A stretch of DNA of 64,000 nt from Gonatopus flavifemur (GCA_018340375.1 JAFFJZ010000053.1:806001-870000); one strand, 5' to 3'. Positions 1-11,832 are shown, counted from the stretch's first letter. Notes: generated from the letters alone by a model not told the origin. Numbers and translations are program-made.

Positions 1-707
1 GAATTGGTATTCCTCAACCGGAACCGGCATTATTGGAAAACGTGGTTCACGGACGGAAATAGCCATTTTGGATGCCGGGTTTCTTCTTCATCCTCGTGTT
101 GCCGACACAGATGCCAGCCATCTTGCTCACCGGACGGCCTTTTCTTGTGGATGATCAACATCGTGCGCACCATCATTTATGACGTGATTTTAATTTTCAC
201 GTGCCGTTAACGATCTTTTGCGGCCATTTTTGAAATAAAAAGTTTTCATGGTACGTAACATGTGGCCGAATCACCATGTGAATGATTTTTCTTTCTTTTA
301 TTGAAAAGATATGACGAATTGTTGAAATTTGATCGAGAATTGTTCGTTTTCTTTTATTTAATTATTTAAATTTTAATTCGAACAAAGTATTTATTATCAA
401 ATCATTTAATTACACATTATTTATTCACATGGTTTTATTAAATTATTATTATTGTGTATTTGTTTTGTGTGATATTTCATGCTGAAAACGTAAAATTTGT
501 CTAGTCCATGATTTTTAACTGATTATATATATTGTACATTTTATTAATGAGATATATTGATATCTAGTCGTGGTTTATTCGGTTTTGTGTATGGTCTCGA
601 GTGGGTTTTCGATATTGTTTTCGATCTGTATTGATCATATTAATGAACATTGGGTTTTGCTCATTTTGTTTTGTGTTCTCTGGTTGAGTAATTACTTGGT
701 TTTTATA
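1..707 (+). other. 5' leader of Gypsy 1
   Basis: Noncoding leader of the element. It begins with four bases that may be the last of the 5' LTR, then TGG as expected for a primer binding site. I could not match the next bases to a particular tRNA. The reading frame of gag is open upstream of its ATG from about 570, but that part starts with GTG, is rich in hydrophobic residues, and is probably not translated. Confidence 0.5.
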
Positions 708-1562
708 ATGTCGCAAGATCAGAGTACTGGAACAAATAATATGATTCCGGTTGCGGCATATAGGGTGCCAAAGATTCCTAAATTTGTTAGGGAGGACCCA
801 GCAATATGGTTTGTACAGGTTGAATCCAGCTTTAGAACAGCAAATATTACTCAGGATCGTACGAAAGCGGATTTTGTAATAGCTGAATTAGATGGTGAAT
901 GTATTGCATCAATTCGCGATTTAATTACGGTTCAAAACCCTCCTGCAAATCTTTTCGAACAAATTAAAGAAAGATTGATAGCTAGATTTGCCGCGTCTCC
1001 AGAATCACACCTTCGACAGCTTCTAAAAGGGGAAGTAAATTATGATGGAAAACCTTCCGTTTTTCTGGGTCGTTTATTGGCATTAAATGAGGGAAAATGT
1101 AGCGATGATGTAATACGTTCAATTTTTATCGAACATCTACCAAATCAGATTCGAAATTTTGTGGCGATTCCTGAAGTACAATCTTTACAGGCCTTAGCGT
1201 CATTGGTGGACAGAGCTGCTGAATACATTCAACCCACCAATTTAAATCTCTCGGCCGTATCACATAAACCTAAACATTTTTCCGAAAATGAATCAAATAA
1301 TCAAGGACCGGCTTACTCTAATAACGATGTAATTAATGATTTACGGAAGCAAATAAAGAAATTGGCCAATTCTGTTGAAGGATTGCGTCGTAGCCGAAAT
1401 TTTGACCGTTCTCGAAGTAGTTCCCCGGATCATCGCGGTACTAGCAGAACAAGAAAGAACAATGGTACGGGTTTTTGCAAATTTCATCGGAAATTTGGTA
1501 AAAAGGCGTACAAATGCGTGGAACCTTGTTTCTGGGTGTCGCGTAATGATTCGGAAAACTGA
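708..1562 (+). CDS. gag: Gag polyprotein of Gypsy 1
   Basis: Structural protein forming the retrotransposon particle and packaging its RNA in the cytoplasm. The ATG at 708 (MSQDQSTG) opens a 284-residue ORF. The first half has the insect Gypsy Gag signature (motif PAIWFVQVESSF). A Gln-rich basic stretch with SRSSSP follows. The C-terminus has a CKFHRKFG...C...C pattern, typical of Gag proteins in this group and used instead of a CCHC knuckle. The ORF ends at a TGA at 1560-1562, and pol is open in the -1 frame from 1550, so Pol is probably made by -1 frameshifting. GGAAAAC just before the stop is a possible but non-canonical slippery site. Confidence 0.8.
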   Translation: MSQDQSTGTNNMIPVAAYRVPKIPKFVREDPAIWFVQVESSFRTANITQDRTKADFVIAELDGECIASIRDLITVQNPPANLFEQIKERLIARFAASPESHLRQLLKGEVNYDGKPSVFLGRLLALNEGKCSDDVIRSIFIEHLPNQIRNFVAIPEVQSLQALASLVDRAAEYIQPTNLNLSAVSHKPKHFSENESNNQGPAYSNNDVINDLRKQIKKLANSVEGLRRSRNFDRSRSSSPDHRGTSRTRKNNGTGFCKFHRKFGKKAYKCVEPCFWVSRNDSEN

Positions 1563-4500
1563 CTTTACCATCTCACAAGAAGATCGTGGGTTTGGTTCAA
1601 GAATTTTCAAAGCGTCTCCATATTAGAGATATCGATAACGGAAAAATGTATTTGGTTGATACTGGTTCGGATGTATCTATCATCCCAGTTCAAAAGAATA
1701 ATACCACGCAATGCGATGATAGATTTTTGTATGCTGCAAATGATTCTCGTGTTCCCGTGTTTGGTGAAAAACGTATTTCCGTTAACCTTGGTTTTAGACG
1801 GAGCATGTTATGGAACTTTATCGAGGCAGCTGTCCCCACTCCAATTATTGGAGCGGACTTTTTGGCTCATTACTGTCTCGTTCCAGTCCTACACAAGTCT
1901 CAATTAATAGATTCTACCACAGGTCTTAAAGCCAAGGGTGTAATCAAACGCACAAGCTCTTTCGGTCTGAGCACTGTCGATCGTGCTGATCAATTTGCTC
2001 ATATCTTAGCAGAGTTTCCGGAAATCACGGGCACATCGAGAATGAATCAGAATCCAAACAATGCAGTTCATCATTGCATTGTTACCACAGGCCCTGCTGT
2101 TTCTTGTAAGGCTAGACGCCTTGCCCCCGAAAAACTATCAGCCGCTAAAGAGCAATTTAAGCAGATGGTTGAAGACGGAATTTGTGCCCCTTCGAGCAGC
2201 CCATGGGCATCTCCCATTCACTTAACTTTAAAAAGGGATAAGCAATGGCGAATCTGTGGCGATTATAGGCGATTAAATGCCGTAACTATTCCTGACAGAT
2301 ATCCAGTTCCTCACATTCACGATTTTACCGCCAATTTGGCGGGGAAAAAGATATTTACCAAATTAGACCTTTACAAAGCATACAACCAGATTTTGGTGGC
2401 ACCAGATGATGTACCAAAAACTGCGGTTATAACCCCATTCGGTTTATTCGAGTTCAAACGAATGACGTTTGGTCTTCGTAATGCGGGTCAGACCTTTCAA
2501 AGATACATTCATCAAGCTCTTAAAGATCTTGATTTCGTATTCGCTTATATTGATGACATTCTCATTGCGTCTGATAATTTGTCAGAGCATGAGAAGCATC
2601 TTCGAATGGTCTTTGATAGGCTGAAAAATTTTTCTCTTCGTCTGAATGTCGGTAAATGTCTATTCGGAAAGTCTGAACTTGAGTTTCTGGGTTATCACTT
2701 AAATTCTGAGGGATTGAAACCTACCCCAGAAAGAGTTAACGCTATAAAGGAATTTCCCAAACCAAAAACCATCAAAGATCTGAGACGGTTCCTGGGGATG
2801 ATAAATTTTTATCGTCGCAATTTGCCAAAAGCCGCCATGTTTCTTGCACCTCTTGATAGTTATCTATCTGGGTCCAAGAAAAATGACCAACGGGTGATCG
2901 AATGGACGCCCGAGGCTGAGCTTGCGTTTTCTAAAGCTAAAAGTGAATTGGAGAACTCTGTTTTACTAATTCATCCTATCGCGAACGCGGAAACAAGGCT
3001 GGTCACTGATGCGTCAAATGCTGGGATGGGAGCAGTATTAGAACAAAGGATCTCAAATATTTGGAAACCTTTGGCATTTTTTTCACGTCGTTTTACCCCC
3101 TCTCAATGTTCGTACAGCACTTATGATAGAGAGCTTACAGCCATTTACGAAGCCATCCGTCACTTCAAGTATTTTCTCGAAGGTCAAAACTTTAAAGTGA
3201 TCACGGATCATAAGCCTCTTATCTACGCATTCAGTCAAAATGCCGAAAAAGCTCCTCCGCGTAGACTTAGGCAATTGTCATACATATCGGAATTTACTAC
3301 CGAAATTTATCATTTACCTGGTCCAGACAATGTTGTCGCAGATTCTCTTTCGCGTACCTCGGTATTAAGCCTTCCAACTGAGTGGAGTTTGGTCGAACTC
3401 GCCCAGTTGCAGAAGGAAGATCAAGAAATTAAAGATTTACTTCAAAGTCCGGGTACTGCATTAAATTTACGAAAAATTCAATGGGGTCCTGACCATTCGA
3501 CCGTGGTTTGTGATCTCCAGGGAGAATCACTGCGTCCACTTATTCCTTTAACACTTCGTCAACGCGTTTTCCGGTTATTCCACGATCCGGCACACCCTAG
3601 CGCAAAGGTGACCGATCGAATAATCCGGAAGCGTTATGTCTGGCCGAACATGCATTCCGATATTGCAAAGTGGTGCAAAAATTGTATCGATTGTCAGAAG
3701 TCTAAAGTAACGCGATACAATCATGTCAAACCTTCTCAATTTACTCTGCCTGATGGGAGATTTAAACATGTTCATATGGACATAGTTGGTCCTCTGACTA
3801 AGTCGGAAGGATTTGAATATTGTGTGACTATTATCGATCGCTTTTCTCGTTGGCCTGAGGCGATTCCAGTGAAAAATATAGAAGCATCTACCATTTGTCG
3901 TGTTTTTATGGATCATTGGGTATCTCGGTTCGGTGCGCCTGAAACCTTGACCACCGACCAAGGTTCGCAATTTGAGTCGAAACTTTTCACTGCATTGCTT
4001 CAGCTCACAGGTTGTAAGCGAATTCGCACAACTCCTTATCACCCGTCATCTAACGGCATGATAGAACGGTGGCATCGGTCATTTAAAGCCGCTATTAAAT
4101 GTCACGATAATATTGCTTGGACTAAATCATTGTCTACTGTAATGCTGGGTCTTCGCTCAAATGTCTTGGATGTTGGTTCCTCACCTGCAGAGTTTGTATA
4201 TGGAACGGTTCTTCGTATTCCGGGTGAATTTGTATTGCCTGAATGCGAGTCCATAAACCCGCAGATTTTCGTAGAAGAGTTTCGCGAACACATGCGAAAT
4301 ATCAAACCTATTCCAGTGGAACACAAATACAAAAAGAAAGCATTTTTATTTAAAGATATTTACTCGTGTTCTCACGTATTTCTTCGTGTGGGCCATATCA
4401 AAAGGTCACTCGAGCGACCATACACAGGACCTCACAAGGTTATTAGTAGACCATCACCTAATGTTATCGAAATCGAAATCGATGGGACTTCACGCACAGT

Positions 4501-4630
4501 GTCCATCGAAAACGTCAAACCAGCATATTTCTTGCGTGACGATTTATCTCATAATGCAGATTTTGATAAAAATGTCCCAACGATTCGTACGTATCCAAAG
4601 AAAAAAAAGGAAGTGCAATTTAAAGTATGA
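1550..4630 (+). CDS. pol: Pol polyprotein of Gypsy 1 (PR-RT-RNase H-IN)
   Basis: Replicates and integrates the element. Residues are counted from the GTG at 1586; the frame is open from 1550 and overlaps gag by 13 bases. The order is aspartic protease with DTGSD at 25-29, reverse transcriptase with YIDD at 321-324, RNase H with TDAS (Asp475), an HHCC zinc-binding integrase N-terminus (H..H..CxxC near 665-705), and the integrase core with Asp732, Asp791 and Glu827 (DX35E). All catalytic residues are present and there is no stop in about 1026 codons. The PR-RT-RH-IN order identifies Ty3/Gypsy rather than Copia or BEL. It is probably expressed as a Gag-Pol fusion because there is no ATG near its start. 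Confidence 0.9.
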   Translation, partial: FGKLTLPSHKKIVGLVQEFSKRLHIRDIDNGKMYLVDTGSDVSIIPVQKNNTTQCDDRFLYAANDSRVPVFGEKRISVNLGFRRSMLWNFIEAAVPTPIIGADFLAHYCLVPVLHKSQLIDSTTGLKAKGVIKRTSSFGLSTVDRADQFAHILAEFPEITGTSRMNQNPNNAVHHCIVTTGPAVSCKARRLAPEKLSAAKEQFKQMVEDGICAPSSSPWASPIHLTLKRDKQWRICGDYRRLNAVTIPDRYPVPHIHDFTANLAGKKIFTKLDLYKAYNQILVAPDDVPKTAVITPFGLFEFKRMTFGLRNAGQTFQRYIHQALKDLDFVFAYIDDILIASDNLSEHEKHLRMVFDRLKNFSLRLNVGKCLFGKSELEFLGYHLNSEGLKPTPERVNAIKEFPKPKTIKDLRRFLGMINFYRRNLPKAAMFLAPLDSYLSGSKKNDQRVIEWTPEAELAFSKAKSELENSVLLIHPIANAETRLVTDASNAGMGAVLEQRISNIWKPLAFFSRRFTPSQCSYSTYDRELTAIYEAIRHFKYFLEGQNFKVITDHKPLIYAFSQNAEKAPPRRLRQLSYISEFTTEIYHLPGPDNVVADSLSRTSVLSLPTEWSLVELAQLQKEDQEIKDLLQSPGTALNLRKIQWGPDHSTVVCDLQGESLRPLIPLTLRQRVFRLFHDPAHPSAKVTDRIIRKRYVWPNMHSDIAKWCKNCIDCQKSKVTRYNHVKPSQFTLPDGRFKHVHMDIVGPLTKSEGFEYCVTIIDRFSRWPEAIPVKNIEASTICRVFMDHWVSRFGAPETLTTDQGSQFESKLFTALLQLTGCKRIRTTPYHPSSNGMIERWHRSFKAAIKCHDNIAWTKSLSTVMLGLRSNVLDVGSSPAEFVYGTVLRIPGEFVLPECESINPQIFVEEFREHMRNIKPIPVEHKYKKKAFLFKDIYSCSHVFLRVGHIKRSLERPYTGPHKVISRPSPNVIEIEIDGTSRTVSIENVKPAYFLRDDLSHNADFDKNVPTIRTYPKKKKEVQFKV

Positions 4631-5241
4631 ATAATTTTTTTTTCTTTGCCTCTCTCTCTTTCATGTTATTTGTAGCTAAATGTCCTCCTTTTTCGTTAAC
4701 GTTGGGATTGACGAACTTATTTTTGTGATTTGTATATTTTATATGTGTGACAAGTATGTAAACGAAATTTGTATGATTGATTTGTCTTTCTTTTTAAATT
4801 ATTGACACAACTGAATTTTCGCTTTTGACTCATAAAAATGAAATGGAAAGTGTAATTGTTTTTCCTTAAAAAAAACTTATGTGTATTTGTTAAATGTTTA
4901 AGTCTTAAATTATTGTAAAAAATGTTAAGACTGATAAAATGTGATATTTAATTTAAAGCAACAAATTGTTGTAATATGATTACAAATATTGTTAAAAAAA
5001 ATTGTTTACGAGAAGTTAAAAACTACTCAATGAAAATTGTAAAAAACATTTTGTTCCTATGTTTAAGAAATGTTTTATTTTTCAAAAAGGATTTTTTTTT
5101 TTTTTTTTTTAACTCGATGTATAGTATAAATTTTTGTAAATGTTGTATAAATGTTGCTATGTGGTGATTTGAATGTCTTGAATTTCGGCACATTCAAATT
5201 CATTAAACATATTCGCTCCTCGGCAACTCGCTTAGGAGGGG
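4631..5241 (+). other. 3' noncoding region of Gypsy 1 with polypurine tract
   Basis: AT-rich stretch with a run of about 20 T near 5091-5110 and no plausible ORF. It ends in AGGAGGGG, the likely plus-strand primer next to the 3' LTR. Confidence 0.55.
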
Positions 5242-5700
5242 AGTATTGAGGGCTCGCCTCAACGCGCTTGCGCGAAATATTCACGTTTCGACGCAACTCG
5301 TACCAGGTCATTCGACCACGAGACCCGGTAACAGAAAGTCACATATATAGATACATATATATATATCTTCACGACAATCAAAAACGTGCTTTCTAATTTT
5401 ATAACTTTACAAAAGTCGTGTTAAAATTAGTTAACAAGTTAATCTAAAGTATTGTGCCGGGATTCATACATTAATTAAATTTCTTCCATTTAAGAATAAA
5501 TTCAGTGAAGATAATTTATCCTGAGTATTTATTTACATTATCCCTCAGATTAGTAGGATATCTGAGGAACACGCAATTACGGATAATTGACTTTATCATC
5601 AAAATTGAACATAAATCACGCCATTATCCTACATGGCTTTGGCTTGTTGCGACATCTACAGTTCGCCTGGCGAACATTGAAATAAGCGGCACTTTTGAAT
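5242..5700 (+). repeat. Probable 3' LTR of Gypsy 1
   Basis: Starts just after the polypurine tract (AGTATTGAGGGC...). It has a TATATA box near 5345 and an AATAAA signal near 5496. The end is uncertain: GAAT at 5697-5700 equals the four bases before the primer-site-like TGG at the window start, which would make an AGT...AAT LTR of about 459 bp as in several insect Gypsy elements. It cannot be confirmed without the 5' LTR. Confidence 0.4.
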
Positions 5701-5753
5701 AGATTCAGAATATAGTCATACTACCCATGATGGAAATTAAATTTTTACAAGAC

Positions 5754-6025
5754 GAATATCGATACCCACGTTCTAAAATGTCATATCCCACTTTTAGAAA
5801 ATTTTTCAGGACGCGATAAAAACAGTTCAACAAATCATCTTAATGAAAACAAAAATGAATGCATTTTCACTATTTAACTTCATTACTATAAGTCACCACT
5901 ATGAAGTTATAAAATCAAGATGAATTAATTTTTGTTTTTGTTGAAATGATGAACTGTTTTTATCGTGTCCTGAAAAATTCTCCAAAAGTGGGATACGACG
6001 TTTTCGAACGTGAGTATCGATATTC
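5754..6025. repeat. Foldback element with about 100-bp arms
   Basis: The left arm starts GAATATCGATACCCACGTTC and the right arm ends with its near complement GAACGTGAGTATCGATATTC. The arms match imperfectly for about 100 bases around a loop near 5870-5910. It is probably a MITE or a hairpin relic. No clear target-site duplication was seen. Confidence 0.75.
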
Positions 6026-6814
6026 AATTCTTCGGTTTGATAAATTGAATAATTTTCATATATCCTCAATACTTGGAGGGAAGATAATAACACAATTCTT
6101 CATAGTTCTTTTAGCAAAATTTCTCATAAAAATTAGAATTTCACATGATTTTTCAACACTGTTCACAAAATGCACAGAAATGTAATCAAAATATTACAAT
6201 TTCTGATATCAATTCCGTGGAGTATACTATAGATAACATACAAAAATTATTGAACTATAAAAATTGAAGACTCTTCGTCTAATACGTGAATGTTTTTGAA
6301 CCAATTGATCTCATTCAATTCAATTAAGTAGTTGAATGGGAAACAAAATCAATTTCATATTCGTGTTTATTTATATCAATATTCAATATTTTCGTTCAAT
6401 AATATCTCAGTCTTTGAAAATTCCATGGGAATCAAAATGATAAAATAAAACATAAAATGATAAAATATAAAATTTCCAGTACAAAATGAATGTTTCCATA
6501 TTTATCTAGTCACTGATTTTTCCGTGGAAATATTTCTATACAATACAAGTTTAAAAAGTAACTCAAAATTAAGGAATGTTTGCGGAAAGTTTCCTTGTAC
6601 ATACATGGTTTGATAGGAATAGAATATTGGAAGTACTTGAAATTCAATAATTATAAATGCATAAATGACTAAAGATTATAATTTTTGAGACTAGATTTAG
6701 CAAATTCTGTCAGGAGTAAATGTACCTCCGAATGAAAATAAACCATCAATACTGTTTGAATACTCAGAATTAATTATGAAAATCAATAAATAATCAATTA
6801 AAAACATAAACAAA
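6026..6814. other. AT-rich stretch, no gene seen
   Basis: Low-complexity AT-rich DNA without a credible ORF or repeat. It may include the 3' flank or terminal repeat of the P-like transposon, but no inverted repeat could be matched to the far side. Confidence 0.5.
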
Positions 6815-9700
6815 CTATAGAGCTTTGAATTTTTGCATTTTTTTCACATGTCCGTCTGTGCAAGAAATATTCTTTTTTTTCTTGTCGATGATATATCTGT
6901 TAATGAAATGAATAATACTCTCGTTCAATATATCACACTCAGTCGAATGAATATCACAAAATGATTTTATATCATACATTTCATGATATAAAACTTTGAA
7001 CTTATCTTCTAAATCCCGCAAATGACCATTTTCATCAAGATATGCGTATAAGGCGGTTTGTACCGATTGTATAATTTCTATTACTTCTTCAGTTGCATGC
7101 AGTATTTGATAAGAATTGTTATTTCCACCCATCCCAATGTCCTGCTTAAGAGTCACATTTGTAGAAAAAATTTTTTCATGACATTCAGAACAATCTGGAA
7201 TATGAATTTTTTTTAAAATATATCCTGCGCAATGTGCGATCCCCAAACTTTCAGGAAAACTTCCAATAATTTGATTGTATTCGATATCATAATTCTCAAC
7301 TGGCAACTCGACTGTATTATGCGGAGTATTATCAGATGTGTTTATAAAATTTTTCAAATTATCTATTACCTCACAATTGTCAGCCTCACAATTGTTGTTG
7401 GATAAGGAAGGAGCACTGAGATTATTTAAAATGCAAGTTTTCAATGCCGCAGTGAATTGAAAACAACTTGGATTGGAATTTGCGATCCCATGCAACCTTA
7501 TTTGACCAAATAAATTTTCAATGGGATCTTGATTCAAAGATCGTGTAGAGAGAAATTTTACACCATGTTCTTTCAAATATTCTCATAGAAACATCGTAGA
7601 TTTGATAGTTTTTTGCCAACCTTTGTTGAAAGAATACAAATTAGTATTATCTTTACTTGTAACACAATTCATCAGTTTCCAATTTTGAATTTGTTTGTGT
7701 AAACGTCGCCAAAGTTCGAAATGCAATTGTTCTGAGTCGGGTGTTAAAGCACATCTGTGTGGTTTACCTTCAGGAGCCTTGATATTAGAACTATTCAATG
7801 AATCGAATAAACAGTCAATATCGTGAATAAACTGTGCTGTATCTAACGATTCCACAGGTAATTCATCCTTTCCATACGAAACTAAAAGATCAATGACAGC
7901 TGCAACAGAATTACTCAATTGCCGAGCAGCAGTTGTAACTTTCATTTTTATGTATGAATCATTGAAATTGAAATCTTTCTTAGTCAAGCGAGGCAGATAT
8001 TCAAAACGACTGTTTTGATCAATTTCAAAAATTCGCTGAACATGCTCAAATTTCGCTTTCTTAGATTCGTCGAACACAATTAAACATTTTAATAGAGCAT
8101 TGCGGGTATTCTTCAACAAGTGTGGAATATCATAAATCACACAGATAGGCTGATTATTTACTAAGAAATAGCACTTATTCTCCTCACACATCTTTTCCAT
8201 AGTTGAAAAATTAGTACTTGCTTGATCACATATTGTTGCTAAAACTATAAGACCAATTTCTTGTAATTTTCCAATTAAAGTGATTAACATTTCTTTGAGA
8301 TTGACACATGATATCGTGTTTGCTGTAAAATAATATGCTACTATCTGTTTAAAATTTTTTTGTAATCCCCGAATCATGAAGACTAGTGCATGGTTCGCTG
8401 AATTCCTTGTTCGACCTAGATGGCCTAGATCTTCAAAGCCACATATCAATTGTTTCTTCGATTCATAGTAAAAGTCTTGCTTCAACGAAATTTCATCAGA
8501 AATTAAAGCACAAAAACGATCTTTTATTCTCAGTTTCTCTACTTGTAATTTCAGATTTTCTATTATGGATTGATTTATACCAGATTCTAAGGGAATTTGC
8601 GATAATACTGTTTTCAAAGTGCGGATTGAGGGTAATTGGAAGTGTGTAAATGAATATCGATAAAGCCTAGGACTTCTTTTGTACATACTTAATGCGGAAG
8701 CTTTATCGTTTGCAGTCCATTTCTTACTGGTGGATTTCCTATTGATATTTCTCAACTGAGCATTGATGAAGTCTATTGTTATTTCGTTTAAATTCTCTTC
8801 AATGAATTGAAATTTCCCAGAATCGTATAACTTTTTCAATGATTTCAGTTGATTCTCTTTATGTTTCAATTGATTACCAAGTTTGGAGATTTGTGATTGC
8901 ATGTTTCTGTGTATCTTATACATTAGTTTCTTCTTTGGAGATAAATTGTTTTTCAAAGTTGGAATTGTTTTCAAAATTCCTTTTTTATTCTTTTGGGAAG
9001 GAGAATTATTGTTATTTTGATCATAAAAATCAATGAAATGATCCCTATTATCAGAAGAACACAGTTTTGGACTTGAGCATTGTGTTTTTAAAGTGTATTT
9101 ATTTTCATTTTCTGAATCACTCTGATTCTTGAAAGAGGGTATTATTGTATTGGAGCATTCCGGATTGAAAATGATATTTTCATTTGGCATAATTTCATCA
9201 TCTACATTGGTGGAAGAACATGGTTGTGGATGGAAGTGTTCTATTTCATTTACGATCAAATTCGGAGCGTCCTGAATATTTGCATTGTCGAGTGGGTTTT
9301 CACTATTATCATATTTACGAAACATATTATGATCACGGAATCTGTTTTGATGGAATGATTTCGCAGGACTCGTGTGCATAATATTCAAGTTGTTAGTTCT
9401 TGAAAGATCATCTACAACCATTTTACAATTTCTCAATGCAGGAATAGCTTTCCATATTAATCTGTGCCTGGTGTGATGCATGAAATCACTTTCTCCAAAA
9501 TGATCCTCACAAACGTAAAAGCGATCGCATTTTACATCCGAACTGATTTGACACACAGCTTTCCATGATTCGAGAATATCAACGTTTTTTGGGAATAAGT
9601 AGAAATGTTTATTTTTGTAACCATCTTTGGTGATCGGTGAATAATATGAATTTCCACAATTCGGAAATTTACAAGAATATTTTAGCCTACCAGGTCTCAT
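6815..9700 (-). pseudogene. P-element/THAP9-like transposase with one in-frame stop
   Basis: Cut-and-paste transposase of the P superfamily. The ATG at 9700 starts a THAP zinc-binding domain: Cys10, Cys15, Cys64 and His67 fit C2CH, with FYLFPK between and a CEDHF block. A low-complexity linker and a coiled-coil-like basic segment follow. The RNase H-like region has LISDEISLKQ and ATICDQAS, which hold candidate catalytic aspartates. After a TGA at 7583-7585 the same frame continues for 253 residues and contains LNQDPIENLFGQIR, the conserved C-terminal block of this family. The stop falls where a Trp is expected (TGG to TGA). Total length with the stop is 961 residues, normal for the family. 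This is a one-mutation pseudogene unless the stop is read through. TIRs were not found. Confidence 0.85.
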
Positions 9701-11352
9701 TTTGCTATCGAAAAATAATACTTTTCAGTGATGATGACTAGTACTCAATGACTAATTATAATTGCAACGCAAAAGAGCTTGACTACATTATGAAAACTAT
9801 TTCATTTTTAGCCTTCTGTGTTTTTATATTGATGAAAATGATCACGAAGATAGAAATTCTGTTCCATCTTGTCCCTTAACTTACCCATCACATTAATTAT
9901 CACAGATTACTTTGCCTAATAAAGGCTTCCACTGGATCACATGTTCCTAAAATTACTTCATCTTCCATCAACAACTGAGACATTTGCCTCCGATAAAAAG
10001 TTAGGATATATAATCTGTAGGACCATGTTTTGCACCGTTCGCAGTAATAGATGTCGAAATCCTATTTATTGCCTTCCGAATAATAATTGGTTTCAAATAG
10101 GACTGGTCGGATTATGATCTGTAAAATAAAATCATATGAGCTGTGGACATTTGAATCAACCATGGAATACAGTTTCACTGAGGAGAAACATACCACGTAT
10201 CTCAAATAATGATGAATATACACTTTGTACTTTCTTTCTAATGAATTATCTCCACAGTTTGCTACCAGATGCATAAAAGATTTTGGTCAATTGATTTGTG
10301 AATGTGTGGGGATAGTGATGAATATTAATCTGAATTGATGATACACATTTTAACGGCCAATCATTTTTGTACATGATCTAAAATGGAAAAATAGGCAGAC
10401 GATAAACCAATATAATCAAGAATTTGTAGCACGTAGGAGATGTAAATATTATAACACTTGTGACTTTTAGTTTAATTAGCACTTCAAACCATAAAATAAA
10501 ACAACTCACCTTACATAAGACAATAATTTCATGAAAATTAAAAATTTCTCTCTTGCCGAATAGGTTCTCTCAATTTTCTACAACAAAAAAATATGGTTTC
10601 TGTATTACGAGGTTATATTTTTATTCAACGAATTGAATTACTTATAAATGATAATAATTTAGATAAAGACTCACTCCATGGAATCCTTTTTTCCAAGTGA
10701 AATGTTGTAATAAACATCTCCGATACGATTTGGAGGTTAACTGAATCTTTTACACATTCAAATCTTCAGGTTTTCACATTGAGCACAATCATTCACTTCG
10801 TTTTGTGAAAAATGCATGTGACGTAAAAATCGATCTACATGGAGACATTGAAAAATCACATCTATTTCTAATAAACATGAGTGGCAAAACATTTTTAATT
10901 TGTCTTTTTACCTGCTGTCCGTTAAATTCGAATATTTCAGTTGGGTTCTTTCTTATTTTGGTAACCCTGAATGTGAGAAAACTTCTGATTCGTTGGAATT
11001 TCTCCCACTTCACCCTGGCTCACGTTTCCATTTTCGCTATATTCGTTTCACCCCCGTGGTGTCAGGCTCAGGGTACGCAAGCCAGCATGTTAATCACCGA
11101 AGTTGTGTATTTCATCTTCCACAGTACCAGGTGGCGTTAGTGTGTCTGGGGAATTTTACCTACACAAATACGTTCTCATATATGAGCGGAGAATCCCATA
11201 GGCTACTGCATACACATGCAGGGTACTGAATATACGTGTGATAGATATATAGGTATACTTATATATAATAATTTTTTCTATTTCAGATATTTAATTTCCT
11301 GGTTTCTAAAAATGTTAACTTGTTAACAAAATACAATTTAAATTACAAAAAA
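9701..11352. other. No recognised gene
   Basis: Upstream flank of the P-like transposase and unassigned DNA. The short ORFs here have no recognisable domain. A stretch of higher GC at about 10990-11150 has no repeat or coding pattern that I can name. Confidence 0.45.
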
Positions 11353-11490
11353 TCAATATCAATTGGAATGAATAAATTCACAATTCAATTCAGTATAAAA
11401 TGAATAAAAATGACACAAATGTGTGTTTTTCATTTATAATCATTTTTTACAAAATTTCATCATGAATTCAAGCATTTCAACTGATATTGA
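11353..11490. repeat. Small foldback, about 138 bp
   Basis: TCAATATCAATTGGAATG on the left faces its near complement ending CAACTGATATTGA on the right. An inner AATGACACA...TGTGT...CATT continues the pairing. It is probably a degraded MITE. Confidence 0.55.
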
Positions 11491-11599
11491 TTCTTCTCAA
11501 CTGAAAATGTATTTCATTTATAACTTAACATTCCTATAAATCAAGTAATTAAGTATCTGAAATGAAATAAATTCTAATAAAATATTTGAATTCTTGAAG

Positions 11600-11832
11600 A
11601 CTTCTGCAAGATCTCTTGAATAGTCCCCGTTATGCGACTAATAATGAATTCAATGAATTCAAAATGGAAACGTATTGAATACCCGAAGAATTCATTGCGG
11701 AATTCCGATATGAATTCTTTCTGAGCATTAAGTTGTTCATAAAGAGTTCATTTTGAATTCAAAGTATTCATAATGAATACATATTGATTAGCATAACGGA
11801 ACTCCTTTGTGGGGACTCTTGTGCTGTATGGG
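11600..11832. mobile_element. MITE with AGTCCCCGTTATG termini, diverged copy
   Basis: AGTCCCCGTTATGC near 11622 faces GCATAACGGAACTCC and GGGGACT near 11790-11815. The right end reads CTTGTGCTGTATGGG, a diverged form of the TTGTGCTATCTGGG terminus of the copy at 58972-59187, which also contains AGTCCCCGTTATG inside. The left terminus is too decayed to place exactly. Confidence 0.6.

Larger units (their letters stand above)
1..5700 (+). mobile_element. Ty3/Gypsy LTR retrotransposon 1, 5' LTR outside window
   Basis: The order is leader, gag, pol (protease, reverse transcriptase, RNase H, integrase), a long AT-rich 3' region, a polypurine tract AGGAGGGG at 5234-5241, then an LTR-like segment. 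Gag and Pol are both open over their full length, so this copy could be recent. No env ORF follows pol. Bases 5 onward (TGGTATTCCTC) are a primer-binding-site-like start, so the 5' LTR probably ends at base 4 and lies left of the window. The right end is uncertain. The family is clear from the Pol motifs; the clade within Ty3/Gypsy is not assigned. Confidence 0.85.

Noticed and set aside
570..707. N-terminal extension of Gag from 570
   Set aside because: The first codon is GTG; the first ATG in a normal Gag context is at 708, and the upstream residues do not resemble Gag.
5075..5311. 78-residue minus-strand ORF
   Set aside because: It crosses a T run and the LTR start; composition is driven by poly-Lys.
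9701..11260. Terminal inverted repeats for the P-like transposase
   Set aside because: I compared both flanks by eye and found no convincing inverted pair; a computed search is needed.
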